Assembly: GCA_036268405.1 (NCBI GenBank)
Contig: DATAUF010000122.1
Location: 1-7,498, forward strand
DNA from: DASZTV01 sp036268405
GTDB lineage: Bacteria > Actinomycetota > Actinomycetes > JAFAQI01
Direction: 5' to 3'
DNA length: 7,498 nucleotides
Shown: piece after piece, positions 5,397-7,498 of the stretch
Numbering within the stretch: the stretch's first letter is position 1
Layout: the number at the start of each line of letters is the position of its first letter
Made by a program: the position numbers and the translations under genes
The notes under the pieces: generated by a model
The model's database searches: none
Told to the model about the DNA's origin: nothing
What the model saw: the letters and a program-made list of their open reading frames with translations, nothing else

Positions 5397-5681
5397 ATGG
5401 AAAACGTGATGGCGGCGGTGTGGACGTTGATCGGCTTACTCGGCGCAAGCCTTGGCGTGCTGTCGGGTGCGCTGTTCTCGGTCCTGGGGCGGATCGATGG
5501 AGTTCAGTCTGAGCTACGCGGGGATATCAACAGCGTCGGTACCGACCTCCGCGGAGATATCAACACCCTGCGCGGCGAGTTCCGGAGCGATCTCAACGAA
5601 CTACGCACCGACATGAACGCTCGCTTTGAAACCGTTCACGCCGATATCCGCGAGCTGCGTACCGCTCTGCGCGCCTCCTGA
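5397..5681 (+). CDS. Small membrane-anchored coiled-coil protein with five 11-residue repeats
   Basis: The 94-residue protein has one N-terminal membrane segment (about 6-30, AAVWTLIGLLGASLGVLSGAL) followed by a soluble charged tail. The tail is five consecutive 11-residue repeats with no gaps: 38-48, 49-59, 60-70, 71-81 and 82-92. Hydrophobic residues sit at repeat position 3 (L, L, F, M, I), position 10 (V, L, L, V, L) and position 7 in the first four repeats (I, I, L, F). Eleven-residue periodicity favours a straight or slightly right-handed coiled coil, so the protein probably oligomerises at the membrane. Small proteins of this plan are common in actinobacteria but have no assigned function. 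The ATG at 5397 is used; the ATG at 5409 is possible and has a GGAAA upstream. The upstream extension of this frame is antisense to the TIGR03086 gene and is not real. The HNH remnant ends 12 bases beyond its stop on the other strand. Confidence 0.72.
   Translation: MENVMAAVWTLIGLLGASLGVLSGALFSVLGRIDGVQSELRGDINSVGTDLRGDINTLRGEFRSDLNELRTDMNARFETVHADIRELRTALRAS
5508..5573 (+). repeat. Two tandem 33-bp units inside the coiled-coil gene
   Basis: Two adjacent 33-base units encode the repeats containing LRGDIN. They agree at 23 of 33 positions, and a 16-base core (CGCGGGGATATCAACA against CGCGGAGATATCAACA) differs at one base. The following three 11-residue units are more diverged in DNA. This suggests the coiled coil grew by duplicating a 33-base unit. 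Confidence 0.6.
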
Positions 5682-5693
5682 GCTCGGTGTAGA

Positions 5694-5933
5694 TCAGCGC
5701 AAGTAGCGCGCGTCTGCGTGCCACTCGAGAAACTCGCGCGCTGGACGGTTAATCCGACTGTCCGGCAACGCGATCTCCGAGCCCGCCTTCAAGTAAAACT
5801 CCTCGCCGTTGTCGAACTCGGCGCGCAGTCGCGGGCTCACCATCAGCCGCCACTGCGGGTCTAGTCCGAGATAGCCGGCGTCGAACAACGTATGAACGTC
5901 CGACCTGAGCAAGAGACCGTTGTCCAGCCGAGG
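5694..5933 (-). pseudogene. C-terminal remnant of an HNH_2-type endonuclease
   Basis: The minus-strand frame encodes the conserved C-terminal end of HNH_2-type (restriction-associated) endonucleases: DNGLLLRSDVHTLFDAGYLG, then a VSPRLRAEFDNGEEFY segment, IALP, and FLEWHADARYL at the end. The HTLFD block follows the second half of the HNH motif in intact family members. The N-terminal half, with the first catalytic His and the Cys/His elements, is missing: the frame hits a TGA (5936-5934) two codons before the recognisable homology begins. Intact relatives are several hundred residues, while about 79 residues remain here. A TTG at 5912 could nominally start a 72-residue protein, but it lies inside the conserved block. 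The truncated end abuts the truncated DNA methyltransferase on the plus strand. Family identity is recalled from motif pattern, not searched. Confidence 0.72.
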
Positions 5934-6329
5934 TCACCGAGGAAGACGGCGTCACCGTCGAGCCGTCCACCGAAGGCTTCGCGACCGTCGCCGGCTCACA
6001 CCAGCTAGGCAGGATCCCGGTGCTGCTGGTCCGGATGAACGCCGACCTGCTGATGGGCGAGGACCTCAAGAAGACCGGCGCAGGCAACCTGTTCACCGTC
6101 TTCGGCGAGACAGAGCGCGATCTTGTCGGTGCTGTCGCTGCGTCCGGGGGTGGCGATCCCTACAAGCGGCTGAGGACCGCACTGAAGGCCGACATCGACG
6201 AACAAGCCTGGGAATCGTTGTCCCGCACCGAATCCCGGCCGTTCGACGTACTGGAGACCGGCAAGATCGCCATCAAAGGTGATCAACGACTACGGCGACG
6301 AGGTCATGAAGGTGTTCGCGGTCGACTGA
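5909..6329 (+). pseudogene. C-terminal remnant of a site-specific DNA methyltransferase (type III Mod-like), frameshifted
   Basis: The plus-strand frame opens after a TGA (5906-5908) with no plausible start codon. It encodes LGRIPVLLVRMNADLLMGED, LKKTGAGNLFTVFGE, DPYKRLRTALKADIDEQAWESL, SRPFDVLETGKIAIK, and, after a one-base shift, VINDYGDEVMKVFAVD before a TGA at 6327-6329. These are C-terminal blocks of large adenine-specific methyltransferases of restriction-modification systems (DLKKTGAGNLFTVFGEPD-type and GKIAVKVINHYGDEVLKV-type). The N-terminal catalytic domain with its SAM-binding and DPPY motifs is absent. The run AAA at 6275-6277 has one base too many, which shifts the frame 17 codons before the end. 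The stretch between FGE and DPYKRL (about 20 residues) is much shorter than I remember for intact relatives, suggesting an internal deletion. The product is almost certainly inactive. An alternative is another subunit of the same class of system. Confidence 0.65.
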
Positions 6330-6333
6330 TATA

Positions 6334-6349
6334 TGGCCGCTTGCGGCCA
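6334..6349. repeat. Perfect 7-bp inverted repeat after the methyltransferase remnant
   Basis: TGGCCGC and GCGGCCA flank a two-base TT and form a perfect GC-rich palindrome, 4 bases after the methyltransferase stop codon. Its position suggests a leftover transcription terminator, but no T-run follows. Confidence 0.4.
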
Positions 6350-6364
6350 ATCCCATCCTGGCGC

Positions 6365-6393
6365 TGGAAACTGTCGGCGCGGTGGCCTATGTT
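6365..6393 (+). promoter_or_regulatory. Predicted promoter of the 13E12/DUF222 gene, leaderless
   Basis: TGGAAA (6365-6370) matches TTGACA at four positions. It is 17 bases from TATGTT (6388-6393), a good TANNNT -10. Seven bases then precede the ATG at 6401, so the transcript would begin at or next to the start codon. The LexA box overlaps the last base of the -10 and covers the start site, an arrangement suited to repression. Confidence 0.55.
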
Positions 6394-6408
6394 CGAACGT
6401 ATGTTCGA
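6393..6408. promoter_or_regulatory. LexA operator (SOS box)
   Basis: TCGAACGTATGTTCGA matches the mycobacterial/actinobacterial SOS box consensus TCGAAC(A/G)NNTGTTCGA at every defined position and has perfect 6-bp arms. It spans the predicted transcription start and the ATG at 6401 of the DUF222 gene. DNA-damage-inducible, LexA-controlled 13E12 genes are known in Mycobacterium tuberculosis, which fits. Confidence 0.88.
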
Positions 6409-7498
6409 CTCTCGGGGTGCGGTGCTGCTGATCCCGCCAGGCTGGGATGAGCCGGATCCGCGGGATCTCGGTGACTGGGAGCCGATCCCGGACGAGGCCT
6501 GGGCCGAGCTCAACCAGACTCCTCCGGACGTGCTGGCCGGAATGGGCTTCCACGATCAGCCAGTCGACGAGGCGTGTCAGCTTCCCCTTGGTCCGCACAC
6601 GCTGGCACTCCTGACCCTGTCGCCCGTCACAGAGCTGTCGAACGCAGCTAAGGCGTGGGCGCTCAAGCGGAGCAGCGAGCTCATCAGCCACATCGAGGCA
6701 TTCCGCTCCGAGCTCACGGCGGCCCTGGCCGGGCCCAAGCCCGCCGAACGCAAGGAGGACTGGGCCGCGCACGATGTGTCGGTCGCGACCCGGTGCAGCC
6801 TCTACGCCGCGGACCGTCAGGTGGGGTTCGCCCGCGACCTGGCCGGCCGGCTGGCCGCGACCCGACAGGCGATGGCCGAGGGGCGGATCACCGCACGTCA
6901 GGCCCAGGCCCTTCACGACGGTGTCGCGCATCTCCCCGACGAGCTCGCGCAACAGATCGAGGAACGGCTGCTTCGGTTCTCCCACCGCCAGGACCTCACA
7001 TTGTTCAAAGCCTCACTGCGCCGCTGGCTGGCCCGGCTCGACCCGACCTGGCGGGAACGCGCCGAGACCGCACGCCGCCAGGTCATCGTCGAGCACACCT
7101 GCAACGACGACGGCACCGGAGAGCTGTACATCAAGGGACCGCTGGAGTTCACCGCCACCATCACCACCGGCCTCACCGCCTACGCCCAGACCACGAAACC
7201 GACACTGCAAGCCACCGGTGCAGAGCGCAAGCTCGCCGGACTGGTCGCCTGGGCCGAGAACTACCTGACCTCCCCCGGTGCACCGCGCCGCCACAGCCGC
7301 GCGATCAGTGTCAACGTCACGATCGACACCCCCACCACCCTCGGACTCGCCAACCATCCCGCCGAGGTCATCGGCTACGGCCTGATCCCCGCCCAAGCCG
7401 CCCTGCGCCTGCTCGCCGACGGCTCGCCGCTGCGCAAGCTCCTCATCGACCCCGACGACGGACACCTGCTGCACTACGGGCGCAGCACCTACACCGTC
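6401..7498 (+). CDS. DUF222 / 13E12 repeat family protein, 3' end beyond the window
   Basis: Three hundred and sixty-six residues are visible, and the frame is still open at the window edge. After a variable acidic, Trp-rich N-terminus (1-60), the body has DUF222 features: a helical block with AADRQVGFARDLAGRLAATR (136-155), MAEGRITARQAQALHDGVAHLPD (158-180), a WLARLDP segment (209-215), ARRQVIVEHTCNDDGTGELYIKGPL (224-248), and the later ISVNVTIDTPTTLGLANHPAEVIGYGLIP (302-330), which is a strong family signature. Intact members carry an HNH nuclease motif near the C-terminus; that part would lie beyond 7498. The ATG at 6401 is chosen because a -10 and LexA box place the transcript start there; the ATG at 6389 is in frame and possible. 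The family is multicopy, poorly understood and often spread by recombination. Expression should be induced by DNA damage. Confidence 0.88.
   Translation, partial: MFDSRGAVLLIPPGWDEPDPRDLGDWEPIPDEAWAELNQTPPDVLAGMGFHDQPVDEACQLPLGPHTLALLTLSPVTELSNAAKAWALKRSSELISHIEAFRSELTAALAGPKPAERKEDWAAHDVSVATRCSLYAADRQVGFARDLAGRLAATRQAMAEGRITARQAQALHDGVAHLPDELAQQIEERLLRFSHRQDLTLFKASLRRWLARLDPTWRERAETARRQVIVEHTCNDDGTGELYIKGPLEFTATITTGLTAYAQTTKPTLQATGAERKLAGLVAWAENYLTSPGAPRRHSRAISVNVTIDTPTTLGLANHPAEVIGYGLIPAQAALRLLADGSPLRKLLIDPDDGHLLHYGRSTYTV

Noticed and set aside
6290..6985. 231-residue minus-strand open frame opposite the DUF222 gene
   Set aside because: Antisense shadow; the plus strand carries the DUF222 signatures and a LexA-controlled start.

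Overview
The window comes from a high-GC Gram-positive bacterium (Actinomycetota). The evidence is GC-rich third codon positions, a SigE-family ECF sigma factor, a TIGR03086/mycothiol-isomerase-like protein, a DUF222 (13E12 repeat) gene carrying an actinobacterial LexA box, and several genes that look leaderless. I cannot name the genus from the sequence.

Positions 1-1225 hold a leftward cluster. It contains a TauE/SafE permease, then a SigE-family ECF sigma factor that ends after region 2, then the start of a further gene that runs off the left edge. Positions 1226-1248 are a very short divergent spacer with two overlapping -10-like elements. From there a rightward pair follows: a double-hotdog acyl-CoA thioesterase and a degenerate EAL-domain protein. 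The EAL protein has lost the residues needed to hydrolyse cyclic di-GMP.

Positions 2783-4124 hold a group-2 (SigB/HrdB-type) sigma-70 factor. It sits behind what look like two tandem promoters, one housekeeping type and one of the GGAAC-N18-GTT stress type. A perfect inverted repeat begins at the second promoter's -10. A small multi-spanning membrane protein (4178-4744) follows, convergent with a TIGR03086 metal-binding protein (4754-5317, minus). Next comes a small membrane-anchored protein (5397-5681) whose tail is five consecutive 11-residue coiled-coil repeats.

Positions 5694-6329 look like a decayed restriction-modification locus. A 5'-truncated HNH endonuclease tail (minus) abuts a 5'-truncated, frameshifted DNA-methyltransferase tail (plus). 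Both lost ends meet at about 5910-5935, so one deletion could have removed both N-termini. The right end (6401-7498, running off the window) is a 13E12/DUF222 gene with a perfect LexA operator across its predicted leaderless start.

Regulation is the common theme: a sigma factor without its -35-binding domain, a dual-promoter group-2 sigma factor, a dead EAL domain, an SOS-controlled gene and several leaderless or overlapping promoters. I see no CRISPR array, tRNA, rRNA or intact insertion sequence. I do not see a complete new system; the region-4-less sigma factor and the collapsed modification locus are the oddest items.
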